From: Ga0077555 sp033764055
GTDB taxonomy: Bacteria > Pseudomonadota > Alphaproteobacteria > Rhizobiales > Hyphomicrobiaceae
NCBI GenBank assembly: GCA_033764055.1
Contig: JANRJI010000090.1
Location: 1-64,000, forward strand
DNA: 64,000 nt
Direction of reading: 5' to 3'
The notes beneath the pieces were generated by a model, which did no database searches, was not told the DNA's origin, and saw nothing but the letters and a program-made list of their open reading frames with translations. A program made the translations under genes and the position numbers. Below are positions 56,860-64,000 of the stretch, in pieces. The first letter of the stretch is position 1. Each line of letters starts with the position of its first letter.

Positions 56860-57219
56860 ATGCTGCCGCGCATCGTCCTGCTGCTCATCCAGATCGCCGC
56901 CGCATGGTTCCTGGCCGATCCGATCAAGTCTGTTCTGCCGACGCTGATCGCCCGGCCCTATGACATCTTCGTCTATGCTGTGCTATACACGATCATTGTC
57001 TTCGTGATCGGTTTTGCCGGGTCGCTGGTGCTCAAGAACGTGCGCGTTCCGACGACCGGAACATTCATCGTCGCACTGCTGCTGGCTTTTGTCGGGGCTG
57101 GAATCACGTTGATCGAGGCGATAAGGGTCCCCATCGATACGGCCCTTCCGCTTCTGCGCTCGAATCACAAGGTCTATGCCCTTGTCGGCGCGCTGATCGG
57201 CTACATCATCAAGCGATAG
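56860..57219 (+). CDS. Small membrane protein of unknown function
   Basis: A 119-residue protein with three or four membrane helices (about residues 4-20, 35-58, 67-88 and 100-115) and short polar loops. No catalytic motif is visible and I do not recognise the family. A GGGGGAGAG ribosome-binding site lies a few bases before the ATG, and a strong terminator hairpin follows 24 bases after the stop. It is therefore a well-delimited gene, probably with its own promoter in the 160-base gap after metH. Confidence 0.72.
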   Translation: MLPRIVLLLIQIAAAWFLADPIKSVLPTLIARPYDIFVYAVLYTIIVFVIGFAGSLVLKNVRVPTTGTFIVALLLAFVGAGITLIEAIRVPIDTALPLLRSNHKVYALVGALIGYIIKR

Positions 57220-57243
57220 CGCTGTCTGCGAGCCCTGACGGCC

Positions 57244-57275
57244 GAACGGCGCGAACCTTGGGGTTCGCGCCGTTC
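57244..57275 (+). terminator. Strong hairpin terminator
   Basis: Perfect 14-bp stem (GAACGGCGCGAACC with its complement) on a TTGG loop, 24 bases after the small membrane protein gene. A weak T-rich stretch follows (GTCGTTTCC). Confidence 0.75.
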
Positions 57276-57345
57276 TGTCGTTTCCGGTTTGACTGAGCTT
57301 CGCGGAGTCCCTGTGCGCCTCGCCGCGTGGGCTGGGCGCAGACGG

Positions 57346-57429
57346 TCACACCATGCCGAGCACGATGGCAGCGAGGAAGCCGAACGACACGATCGCGGCA
57401 AGCACGTTCAGTCTCATTCTAAGTTCCAT
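57346..57429 (-). CDS. 27-residue single-helix membrane peptide
   Basis: A very short gene: MELRMRLNVLAAIVSFGFLA then AIVLGMV, stop. It is one hydrophobic helix with a short basic N-terminus. The start is unusually well supported: AAGGAGG (57434-57440) is a perfect Shine-Dalgarno sequence 4 bases before the ATG. Longer readings that use upstream codons give polar, unlikely sequence. I recall short open frames of this pattern in other Hyphomicrobiales, but I cannot search for them here. A CtrA box lies 150 bases upstream. Function unknown; regulatory or respiratory-complex peptides have this form. Confidence 0.65.
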   Translation of the reverse strand: MELRMRLNVLAAIVSFGFLAAIVLGMV

Positions 57430-57931
57430 GATGCCTCCTTGGACAGCGCACGGGCTGTCTCCGAGGTGGACAACGCCACTCGATGGAGAACCTTTAATGC
57501 GGCGGGCACGAGTCTGCCAAGCGAAAAGTGATGCCGCATCGCAATAGTTCCGACGCGAAAGAAAGAACATCGCTCATTTTTAACCGTTGCTTAACCGATA
57601 CAACTGCTGAGACACTTGTGCAACTTACAGGTCGTCACCGAGTTGTCACCCTGAATTCTTCATGCATCCAGTGTTGCGCTAAGCGTTGCCGTAATTCTGC
57701 CCTGCAGCAGAGACCCCGACTTGACGTGTTCTTGCCCGTGTAGACCCTTGATTGCTCGGTTCGATACAGACGAAGTCCACGAGCACGCGCCCTCCCAGTC
57801 TTCGCAATTCTGTCACGATTGCTGGCACCGATCTGGTGTGGGATGAGATCGGGCAGCCAATGGCGCGCCGCCCTGGACAGCCGGCGGCCCGACCTGCGCG
57901 AACCAAACCTGCGCGAACCAGAGAGGTGACC
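57430..57931. other. Divergent intergenic region between the 27-residue gene and acuI
   Basis: About 500 bases without a convincing gene and with lower GC than the surroundings. It holds the Shine-Dalgarno of the short gene, an exact CtrA box (57580-57596) and, just before acuI, a tandem duplication (13 bases, CCTGCGCGAACCA, at 57893-57905 and 57908-57920). The promoters for both divergent genes should lie here. A TTCGATAC piece near 57757 is not part of a tRNA. Confidence 0.55.
57580..57596. promoter_or_regulatory. CtrA-binding box
   Basis: TTAA, seven bases, then TTAACC: an exact match to the TTAA-N7-TTAA(C) consensus of the alphaproteobacterial cell-cycle regulator CtrA. TTAA is rare in this GC-rich window, which makes chance less likely. 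The box reads as TTAA-N7-TTAA on both strands. It is 150 bases upstream of the 27-residue gene (-) and 336 bases upstream of acuI (+). Confidence 0.6.
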
Positions 57932-58921
57932 ATGGCCGACTTCAACGCATTCGTTCTGACACGCGCCGACAAGGGCCAGGAGCTGACGTGGCGGCCGGTG
58001 GCCGAGAGCGAGCTCATGGACGGTGATGTGACCGTGCGCGTGACCCATTCGACCATCAACTACAAGGACGGGCTCGCGCTCACAGGCAAGGCGCCGGTCG
58101 TGCGCCGCTGGCCGATGATCCCCGGCATCGACTTCGCCGGCGACGTGACGGCCTCGAGCCACCCGGATTTCAAGCCCGGCGATGCGGTCGTCCTGAACGG
58201 TTGGGGTCTCGGTGAGACCCACCTCGGCGGCTACGCACAGGTGGCCCGCGTCAAGGGCGACTGGCTCGTGCCGCGCCCCTCGGCCTTCACGGCTGCGCAG
58301 GCCATGGCCATCGGCACCGCCGGCTATACGGCCATGCTCTGCGTGCTCGCGCTCGAGCGCCACGACGTGAAGCCTGCCAGCGGCCCCGTGCTGGTGACAG
58401 GCGCTGCCGGAGGCGTGGGCAGCGTCGCCGTCGGCCTGCTGACGCGGCTCGGCTATCACGTCATCGCCTCGACCGGCAGGGCCGCCGAGGCCGACTACCT
58501 CAAGGGCCTCGGCGCCAAAGAGGTCATCGATCGCTCCGAGCTGTCAGCCGGCCCTGCCCGCCCGCTCGCCAAGGAGAGGTGGGCCGGTGTCGTCGATGCG
58601 GTCGGCAGTCACACGCTCGCCAACGCTATCGCGGCCACGCGCTACGGCGGCTGCGTCGCAGCTTGCGGCCTGGCCCAGGGCATGGACCTGCAATCCTCGG
58701 TGGCTCCGTTCATCCTGCGCGGCGTCACCCTCGCCGGCATCGACAGCGTGATGGCGCCGAAGGCGCGGCGCATCGAGGCGTGGAGCCGGCTTGCGCGCGA
58801 TCTCGACGCCAGGACGCTTGACGCCATGACCGTCACGCGGTCGATCGCCGACGCCCCCTCCCTCGCCCCCGACATCCTCGCCGGCAAGGTGCGTGGCCGC
58901 GTCGTGCTGGAGATCGGCTGA
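57932..58921 (+). CDS. acuI: AcuI/YhdH-type acryloyl-CoA reductase (MDR family)
   Basis: A 329-residue zinc-independent medium-chain reductase. The AcuI/YhdH group reduces acryloyl-CoA to propionyl-CoA with NADPH, giving resistance to acrylate and a route from 3-hydroxypropionate or DMSP. Matching features: STINYKDGLALTGKAPVVR, PMIPGIDFAGDV, VVLNGWGLGETHLGGYAQVA, AMAIGTAGYTAMLCVLALE, the NADP loop VTGAAGGVGSVAVGLL and the end PDILAGKVRGRVVLEI. Length and blocks are typical. GAGAGG precedes the ATG. No DMSP lyase or CoA-transferase is adjacent, so general detoxification is the likelier role. Confidence 0.92.
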   Translation: MADFNAFVLTRADKGQELTWRPVAESELMDGDVTVRVTHSTINYKDGLALTGKAPVVRRWPMIPGIDFAGDVTASSHPDFKPGDAVVLNGWGLGETHLGGYAQVARVKGDWLVPRPSAFTAAQAMAIGTAGYTAMLCVLALERHDVKPASGPVLVTGAAGGVGSVAVGLLTRLGYHVIASTGRAAEADYLKGLGAKEVIDRSELSAGPARPLAKERWAGVVDAVGSHTLANAIAATRYGGCVAACGLAQGMDLQSSVAPFILRGVTLAGIDSVMAPKARRIEAWSRLARDLDARTLDAMTVTRSIADAPSLAPDILAGKVRGRVVLEIG

Positions 58922-58933
58922 GAGCGAGCCTGC

Positions 58934-60625
58934 TCACTCGGCAGGGTCGGCGACTCTGCCGTCCGCGACGTCGCGGCGGCGTGAATCGGGAGTGCGCTCC
59001 TCCGCTGGACCATAGCCGCCGCCTCCGGCCGTCGTGATGACGACGCGGTCGCCGGGGGCGAGCCGGGTCACGGTCTTCGAAGGGATCACCTCCTCGCGGC
59101 CGTCAGCGCGCGTGATCCAGGACCGCGCCAGCGCTCCGGGCGCGCCGCCGGCGAGGCCATCGGCGGCGATGAAATGGCGCTCGCCGCGGTGCGAGAAGGA
59201 CATGGTGCCCCTCACATCATCGAGCACCTCGTACTCCTTGAGCTGGCCGCGACCACCCAGAAACTGGCCGTTTCCGCCCGAGCCCGCGACCAGCTGCCAG
59301 CGCAGGACCCGGATCGGCGCGTCGAGCTCCATCGCCTCCGCAGGCAGGTTCATGCAGTTGCTGGCATCGGTCTCGATGGCATCGACTCCGTCGAAGCCGT
59401 TGCCGGCCCCAGCCCCACCGGCGAGCAGTTCTCCCGTCACGAACGAGCGGCCATCCCGCCGCTGCCCGCCCCATGCCATGACCAGAAGCTCGCCCGAGTT
59501 CGGCGCCGGCACGCGCTCGGGCGCCACCTCGGCAAGCGCCTTGAGCATCGTGTTGGTGATGCGCTTGATGGTCGCCGTGCGCGCGTTGACCGGCGCCGGC
59601 TCGCGTGGATTGACGATCGAGCCCTCCGGCAGCGTCAGCGTAATTGGCCTGAAGCAACCCCCGTTGCTCGGGATCGCCGGATCGGTGACGGCTCGGACCG
59701 CAAAGCAGGCGGCAGCGAGACTGCCCGACGGCACGCAGTTGAGGGGCCCCTTCACCTGCGGGCTTGATCCCGTCAGGTCGAACTGGATGGCACCGTCGCC
59801 GATCGTGGCCGTCACCTCGATCCGGATGCGCTGGTCGAGGTCGATGCCGTCGTTGTCGAGGTAGTCGACAGCCCGATAGGTGCCGGGTGCAAGTTGCCGC
59901 AATGCCGCCCGCGTCATCGCCTCGGCCCGATCGAGCAGCACCGAGAACGAGGCGAGCAACGCGTTGTGACCGAACTTCTCTCCGGCCTCGCGCAGCCGCA
60001 TCGCGGCGATCTTGCAGGCTGCAATCTGGGCATGCAGATCCCCCATGAATATGTCCGGTATGCGCACGTTCTGGCGCAACACCGCAGTCAGGGTATCGTC
60101 GAACACGCCAGCGCGGGCCCAGGCGACCGGAGGAATCCGAATCCCCTCCTGGAATATCTCGGTGGAATCCGTCGGCACCGAGCCGGCCGTCTTGCCGCCG
60201 ACGTCCTGGTGATGGGTCATGGTCGCCGCGAGCGCGATGGGACGCCCGCCGGCGAAGACCGGCATCACGACGGCGAAGTCCGGCAAGTGCGTGCCGCCGC
60301 AGTAGGGGTCGTTCAGGATATAGATGTCGCCCTCCCGCATCTGCTCCACCGGAAACTTTTCCCGGATCGCCGCGACCGCCGGGATCAGCGTACCGAGATG
60401 GATGGCGATGGCGCAGGCCTGCGCCAGCGTGGTCCCGTCGAGCGTGAACAGGCTGGCCGAGGCGTCGAGGCCCTCCTTGACGATCGGCGAGCACGACGAC
60501 TTCAGCAGCGTCGACTGCATCTCCTCGGCGATCTTGTCGAGACGGTGCCGGATCACCTCGAGCGTGATCGGATCGAAGCGGTCGCCCGCCATGTCGATGC
60601 GGTGCGTGGCAGTCGCGGCCGTCAT
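58934..60625 (-). CDS. Hydantoinase B/oxoprolinase family protein
   Basis: A 563-residue HyuB subunit. With HyuA it forms ATP-dependent N-methylhydantoinase, acetone-carboxylase-like or 5-oxoprolinase complexes. Family marks: DPITLEVIRHRLDKIAEEMQ at the start, SPIVKEGLDASASLF, ILNDPYCGGTHLPDFAVVMP, the zinc/His stretch ATMTHHQDVGGKTAGSVPTD, GPLNCVPSGSLAAACFAVRA and GGGGYGPAEERTP at the end. The start overlaps hyuA as ATGA (60622-60625). The complex's substrate cannot be deduced. Confidence 0.92.
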   Translation of the reverse strand: MTAATATHRIDMAGDRFDPITLEVIRHRLDKIAEEMQSTLLKSSCSPIVKEGLDASASLFTLDGTTLAQACAIAIHLGTLIPAVAAIREKFPVEQMREGDIYILNDPYCGGTHLPDFAVVMPVFAGGRPIALAATMTHHQDVGGKTAGSVPTDSTEIFQEGIRIPPVAWARAGVFDDTLTAVLRQNVRIPDIFMGDLHAQIAACKIAAMRLREAGEKFGHNALLASFSVLLDRAEAMTRAALRQLAPGTYRAVDYLDNDGIDLDQRIRIEVTATIGDGAIQFDLTGSSPQVKGPLNCVPSGSLAAACFAVRAVTDPAIPSNGGCFRPITLTLPEGSIVNPREPAPVNARTATIKRITNTMLKALAEVAPERVPAPNSGELLVMAWGGQRRDGRSFVTGELLAGGAGAGNGFDGVDAIETDASNCMNLPAEAMELDAPIRVLRWQLVAGSGGNGQFLGGRGQLKEYEVLDDVRGTMSFSHRGERHFIAADGLAGGAPGALARSWITRADGREEVIPSKTVTRLAPGDRVVITTAGGGGYGPAEERTPDSRRRDVADGRVADPAE

Positions 60626-62694
60626 GATGCGCTCCTGGTCAGCAAGAGGGCGGCGCCGCCGGCCATCTCGGCAATCCAGCCGGGGGGCAGCAGCGTCGTC
60701 GAATCGGTCTGCTCGATGATGGCCGGGCCGACGAGCCGCTCGCCGACACCGATCAGCGCCCGATCGTGGATCGCCGTATCGGCGCGGGCCACTTCACCGG
60801 GAAACAGCACGGGGCGGCGTCCCTTCAACGATCGTCCGGTCGCCGACGGCGGCACGGCTCCGACGGGGACGCGAGGGCGGTGCGCGCGGTGCACGACACG
60901 GAGGTTGACGATCTTCGCGGGAGCCCCGGTCTTGTGCCCGTTGAGGCGCTCGTGCGCCGCTTCGAAGGACCTGTAGAGCGTGCCCATCGGATCCCCGGCT
61001 CCGAGATCGATCGGCACCTCGATGTAATGGCTCTGCCCCATGTAGCCGATGTCGGCGAGGGTGAGGCGCTCGCGAGCGAGGCCTTCGATGCGCTCGGCCT
61101 GCATCAGCATCTCGGCCCGACGATCGAGGCCCGAGAATGCCTCGGCGAGATCGGCGAGCCGCGCGTCGGCGATAGGCGTCAGGAACGCGCCCGATACCTC
61201 GTGCTCGATCGGCGCCGCCAACAGGCCGGCTGCGGCGAGGACGCCCGGATAGCGTGGCACCAGCACGCGCCCGATGCCGAGCTCCAAGGCCAACGGCACC
61301 GCGTGCAGGCCGCCCGCACCACCGAGGGGAACGAGCACGAACTCGCGCGGATCGTAGCCCCGATTGATCGAGACGAGGCGGATGCCATCGGCCATGTGCG
61401 CGTTGGCGATGCGATGGATGCCGAGCGCCGCCGCCTCGACGGTCATCCCGAGCGGCTTGGCGACGTTCTCCTCGACCGCCATGTGCGACAGCGACGGATC
61501 GAGCCGCATGCTGCCGCCGACGAAAAACGCGGGATCCAGCAGGCCGAGCACGATCGACGCATCCGTGACCGTCGCCTGGGTGCCACCGCGGCCATAGCAG
61601 GCGGGGCCCGGATCGGCACCCGCCGATTGCGGCCCGACACGCAGGCCGCCGCCGTTGTCGATCCAGGCGATGGAGCCGCCCCCTGCGCCGAGCGTCGTCA
61701 CGTCCAGCATCGGCACGCGCACCTGGTAGCCGGCAATGTCCGTCTCGGCCTTGACGAGCACGCGTCCGCGGTCGATCAGGGCGATGTCGCTCGAGGTGCC
61801 ACCGACGTCGATTGTGATCAGGTTGTCGAGACCGGCCTCGCGACCCGCCGCCTGGCCGCCGATGGCGCCTGCGGCCGGTCCAGACAGGAACAGGCGCACC
61901 GGCCGTTGGGGCGCCACCTCGCCACCTGCAAGGCCACCCCGCGACTGCATGATCTGCAGCGGCACACCAACCCCCGCCTTGGCGAGGTCTCGGTCCATGT
62001 TCGCCAGATACCGCGCGACCACCGGCTTCACATAGGCATCGAAGGCCGTGACGACCGTGCGCTCATACTCGCGGAAGACGGGGTCGACCTCGCTCGAGAT
62101 CGACACCGGCACGCCCGGCATGGCGGCCTCCAGCGCCGCGCGGACCTGCCGCTCGTGCTCCGGCGCCAGGAACGAGAACAGCAGCGCCACCGCCACGGCC
62201 TCCACGCCCTCGCCCTTCAGCTTGGCGACCGCCGCATCGAGCGAGCCGGGATCGAGCGGCGAGAGCACGGCTCCCGTCGCATCGATCCGCTCCGCCACCT
62301 CGACCCGCCGCGCGCCCGGGGCCAGCCAGCCCGGCGTCTCAGGCTTCAGGTTGAGGTCGTACATCTGGCGGCGGATCTGACGACCGATCTCGAGGATGTC
62401 ACGGAAGCCTTTCGTCGTGACGAGACCGACGCGCGCGCCTTTCCGCTCCAGCACGGCGTTGGTCGCAATGGTCGTGCCATGGGCGAAGCTCGTGATCGCC
62501 GACGGCGGGATTGCAAAGCGGTCGCGGATGAGATCCAGCGCGGCGAGCACCGCCCGGCCGGGGTCGTCGCGCGTCGTGGGGAGCTTGAGGATGTGGGAGC
62601 CGGCCGCCGTCGCGCACACCACATCAGTGAACGTGCCGCCGATGTCGATGCCGATGCTCACTCCCGGAGACGACGCCGTCGCTTCACCAGTCAT
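60622..62694 (-). CDS. Hydantoinase A/oxoprolinase family protein
   Basis: A 690-residue HyuA subunit with the actin/ASKHA fold that binds ATP. It begins SIGIDIGGTFTDVVCA (phosphate 1 loop). SFAHGTTIATNAVLERKGAR, the hydantoinase block ITIDVGGTSSDIALI (about residue 305) and LGAGGGSIAWIDNGGGLRVG follow. PLGGAGGLHAVPLALELGI lies in the C-terminal part. Length is normal. The start is taken at ATG 62694; an ATG at 62721 is also possible. The gene lies 60 bases downstream of the monooxygenase gene on the same strand, so the three probably form one operon. Confidence 0.92.
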   Translation of the reverse strand: MTGEATASSPGVSIGIDIGGTFTDVVCATAAGSHILKLPTTRDDPGRAVLAALDLIRDRFAIPPSAITSFAHGTTIATNAVLERKGARVGLVTTKGFRDILEIGRQIRRQMYDLNLKPETPGWLAPGARRVEVAERIDATGAVLSPLDPGSLDAAVAKLKGEGVEAVAVALLFSFLAPEHERQVRAALEAAMPGVPVSISSEVDPVFREYERTVVTAFDAYVKPVVARYLANMDRDLAKAGVGVPLQIMQSRGGLAGGEVAPQRPVRLFLSGPAAGAIGGQAAGREAGLDNLITIDVGGTSSDIALIDRGRVLVKAETDIAGYQVRVPMLDVTTLGAGGGSIAWIDNGGGLRVGPQSAGADPGPACYGRGGTQATVTDASIVLGLLDPAFFVGGSMRLDPSLSHMAVEENVAKPLGMTVEAAALGIHRIANAHMADGIRLVSINRGYDPREFVLVPLGGAGGLHAVPLALELGIGRVLVPRYPGVLAAAGLLAAPIEHEVSGAFLTPIADARLADLAEAFSGLDRRAEMLMQAERIEGLARERLTLADIGYMGQSHYIEVPIDLGAGDPMGTLYRSFEAAHERLNGHKTGAPAKIVNLRVVHRAHRPRVPVGAVPPSATGRSLKGRRPVLFPGEVARADTAIHDRALIGVGERLVGPAIIEQTDSTTLLPPGWIAEMAGGAALLLTRSAS

Positions 62695-62754
62695 GTCCGT
62701 TCCGCTTCCTGTCGATGCCATGTTCCGGCGAGCAACACCCAATTTGCCGACCCT

Positions 62755-63975
62755 TCATGCGACCGCCGCCGCCGTGGTGAGGCAATCGTCCCCGGCGCCG
62801 CCGAACACCCAGGCCAGCGCATCGTGCAGGGCCTCCGGTCGCGCGCCGGCCAGCAGATGATTGCGCAAGTCTCTCTCGACGCCCCCCGCATGATAAACCT
62901 CGCCGAACTGGCGCGACGTGAGTTGCACGCGCGCCGTTCTCAGGTGCCGGGCAGTCTCGTAGGCGCGGAAGGCCTCGGCCACGTCCTCGGTCCGGCTCAT
63001 CGCCTCGGCGATCACCACCGCATCCTCGAGCGCCATGCACGCTCCCTGCGAGATGTAGATCGTCGTCGGATGTGCGGCGTCGCCGAGCAACGCGACGCGC
63101 CCCCTGGTCCATCGGCTGATCGCCGGCCGGTCGTAGAGCACCCACGCGCGCGACACGTCGATGTAGCGCAGCAGGTCGCGCACATGCCGGCACGCGCCTG
63201 CGAAGCGGGCCATCATCACGTCGCGGTCGCCCTTCGGATTGGACACGCCAGCGACAAGGTCGGGGTCGCGGTAGCTGGCACCGATGTTGTAGATCTCGCC
63301 GCGTCGCAGCGGATAATGGAAGAGGTCGAGCCCCGGCCCGCCCCACATCGTCACCGACTGCGAGTAGAGCGCCTCTGGCAGGTGGTCGACCGGAACGACG
63401 CCTCGACAGACGATGTAGCCGTCGGTGCGAGGCTGCGACGGCTCGAACAGTTTGCCGCGCGTCGCCGACCAGAGGCCGTCGGCGGCGACCATCGCGGTGC
63501 CTTCCCATGCGTCGCCCGTCGCCGTGCGGACGACCACGCGGTCGCCCAAATCTTCGAAGTCCGTGACGCGGGACCGTGTCCTGAGCTCGATCCGTGGCGA
63601 CCGGCGACAGGCGTCGACGAGAATCTGCAGCAGGTCGCCGCGATGCATGAGTGCGTAGCGGTAGCCGAAGCGATCGACGAACGCCTCGCCGATCGGCGAC
63701 TGGTAGACGGGCTCGCCCGTGATCATGTCGCCGAGCACCAGGCGCTCGGGATAGGCGGCAACAGCCTGCACCGCCTCCAGCACGCCGAGCGCATGGAACG
63801 CCTTGAAGGCGTTCGGCGGCATCTGGATGCCGGCGCCGATTTCGGTCAGGTCGTCGGTCTGCTCGAGCACGACGACGCTACGCCCCTTCCGCGACAAGGC
63901 AAGGGCCGTCGCGGCGCCACCGATGCCGCCGCCGACGACGATGACAGGAAGCAGTCCGGCGCTGCCGACTGGCAT
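62755..63975 (-). CDS. FAD-dependent aromatic-ring monooxygenase (salicylate / 3-hydroxybenzoate hydroxylase group)
   Basis: A 406-residue class A flavin monooxygenase. Visible: the FAD-binding VIVVGGGIGGAATALALSRK at the N-terminus, the second FAD/NADPH motif MVAADGLWSATR (DG motif, about residue 165) and the GD motif VALLGDAAHPTTIYISQGAC (about 293-312). These enzymes hydroxylate phenolic acids or N-heteroaromatic carboxylates. Pairing with HyuA/HyuB suggests a ring-containing amide or N-heterocycle as substrate, which is inference. GAGGGAGA lies about 8 bases before the ATG. First gene of the operon; the window ends 25 bases upstream. Confidence 0.9.
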   Translation of the reverse strand: MPVGSAGLLPVIVVGGGIGGAATALALSRKGRSVVVLEQTDDLTEIGAGIQMPPNAFKAFHALGVLEAVQAVAAYPERLVLGDMITGEPVYQSPIGEAFVDRFGYRYALMHRGDLLQILVDACRRSPRIELRTRSRVTDFEDLGDRVVVRTATGDAWEGTAMVAADGLWSATRGKLFEPSQPRTDGYIVCRGVVPVDHLPEALYSQSVTMWGGPGLDLFHYPLRRGEIYNIGASYRDPDLVAGVSNPKGDRDVMMARFAGACRHVRDLLRYIDVSRAWVLYDRPAISRWTRGRVALLGDAAHPTTIYISQGACMALEDAVVIAEAMSRTEDVAEAFRAYETARHLRTARVQLTSRQFGEVYHAGGVERDLRNHLLAGARPEALHDALAWVFGGAGDDCLTTAAAVA

Positions 63976-64000
63976 TGCGCGATCTCCCTCGTATCCGACC

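Noticed and set aside
57750..57790. tRNA-like T-loop (GGTTCGATAC)
   Set aside because: No acceptor, D or anticodon stem can be formed around it.

Overview
The window is about 64 kb of GC-rich chromosome (roughly two thirds G+C by eye) from an alphaproteobacterium, most likely Hyphomicrobiales or a near relative. The signs are the dnaN-recF-gyrB run, a glyA-nrdR-ribD-ribE-ribB-ribH-nusB cluster whose RibB carries a degenerate cyclohydrolase II domain, a single-chain acyl-CoA carboxylase, a LabA-like NYN protein, and an exact CtrA box. I see no rRNA, tRNA, CRISPR array, prophage or transposase. Genus cannot be assigned from this sequence alone.

Layout. 1-10.1 kb: 3' end of mfd, a Uma2-type nuclease, a decayed small coiled-coil/membrane gene, a BenE-type transporter, three membrane proteins including CorA, an SDR, an L,D-transpeptidase and a LiuC-like hydratase. 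10.1-13.4 kb: a PRC-barrel protein and a NarL-type two-component set (kinase plus regulator, divergent from a second regulator). 13.5-20.9 kb: a type II secretion locus in three blocks: gspG (+), gspE-F-H-I-J (-), and gspL-M-N/C-like (+). The secretin gspD and gspK are absent. 20.9-29.6 kb (-): acyl-CoA carboxylase, gyrB, recF, dnaN. 29.8-33.0 kb (+): amidohydrolase, SDR and enolase-superfamily enzyme, a likely catabolic operon. 33.1-41.3 kb (-): a TPR protein, then the riboflavin/NusB/NrdR/GlyA cluster. 41.4-49.4 kb: Nudix, PhzF, a two-barrel outer-membrane protein with an omptin-like front half, a secreted Ala/Pro-rich protein, folK, a NYN protein, a family-5 uracil-DNA glycosylase, an MlaC-like protein and a membrane protein. 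49.5-56.7 kb: methionine/one-carbon genes, namely an ArsR-methyltransferase fusion behind a palindromic operator, metF, and methionine synthase split into two genes. 56.8-64 kb: small membrane proteins, a CtrA box, an AcuI-type reductase and a hydantoinase A/B plus flavin monooxygenase operon.

How the genes work together. MetF supplies methyl-tetrahydrofolate to the split methionine synthase, and the fused regulator probably senses SAM-cycle metabolites. GlyA and FolK also feed folate one-carbon metabolism. RibD/E/B/H build riboflavin from ribulose-5-phosphate and the GTP-derived pyrimidine, but the active cyclohydrolase II must be encoded elsewhere. The Gsp proteins form a pseudopilus and ATPase platform, possibly under the adjacent two-component system.

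The features most worth a second look are the 1-kb insert between the two methionine synthase halves (a low-GC ORF, a nested palindromic repeat and a DUF559 nuclease-like gene, coupled at both ends by overlapping stop/start codons), the omptin-porin double barrel, the SDR with a 27-residue insertion in its cofactor loop, and the CtrA box near a 27-codon membrane-peptide gene.
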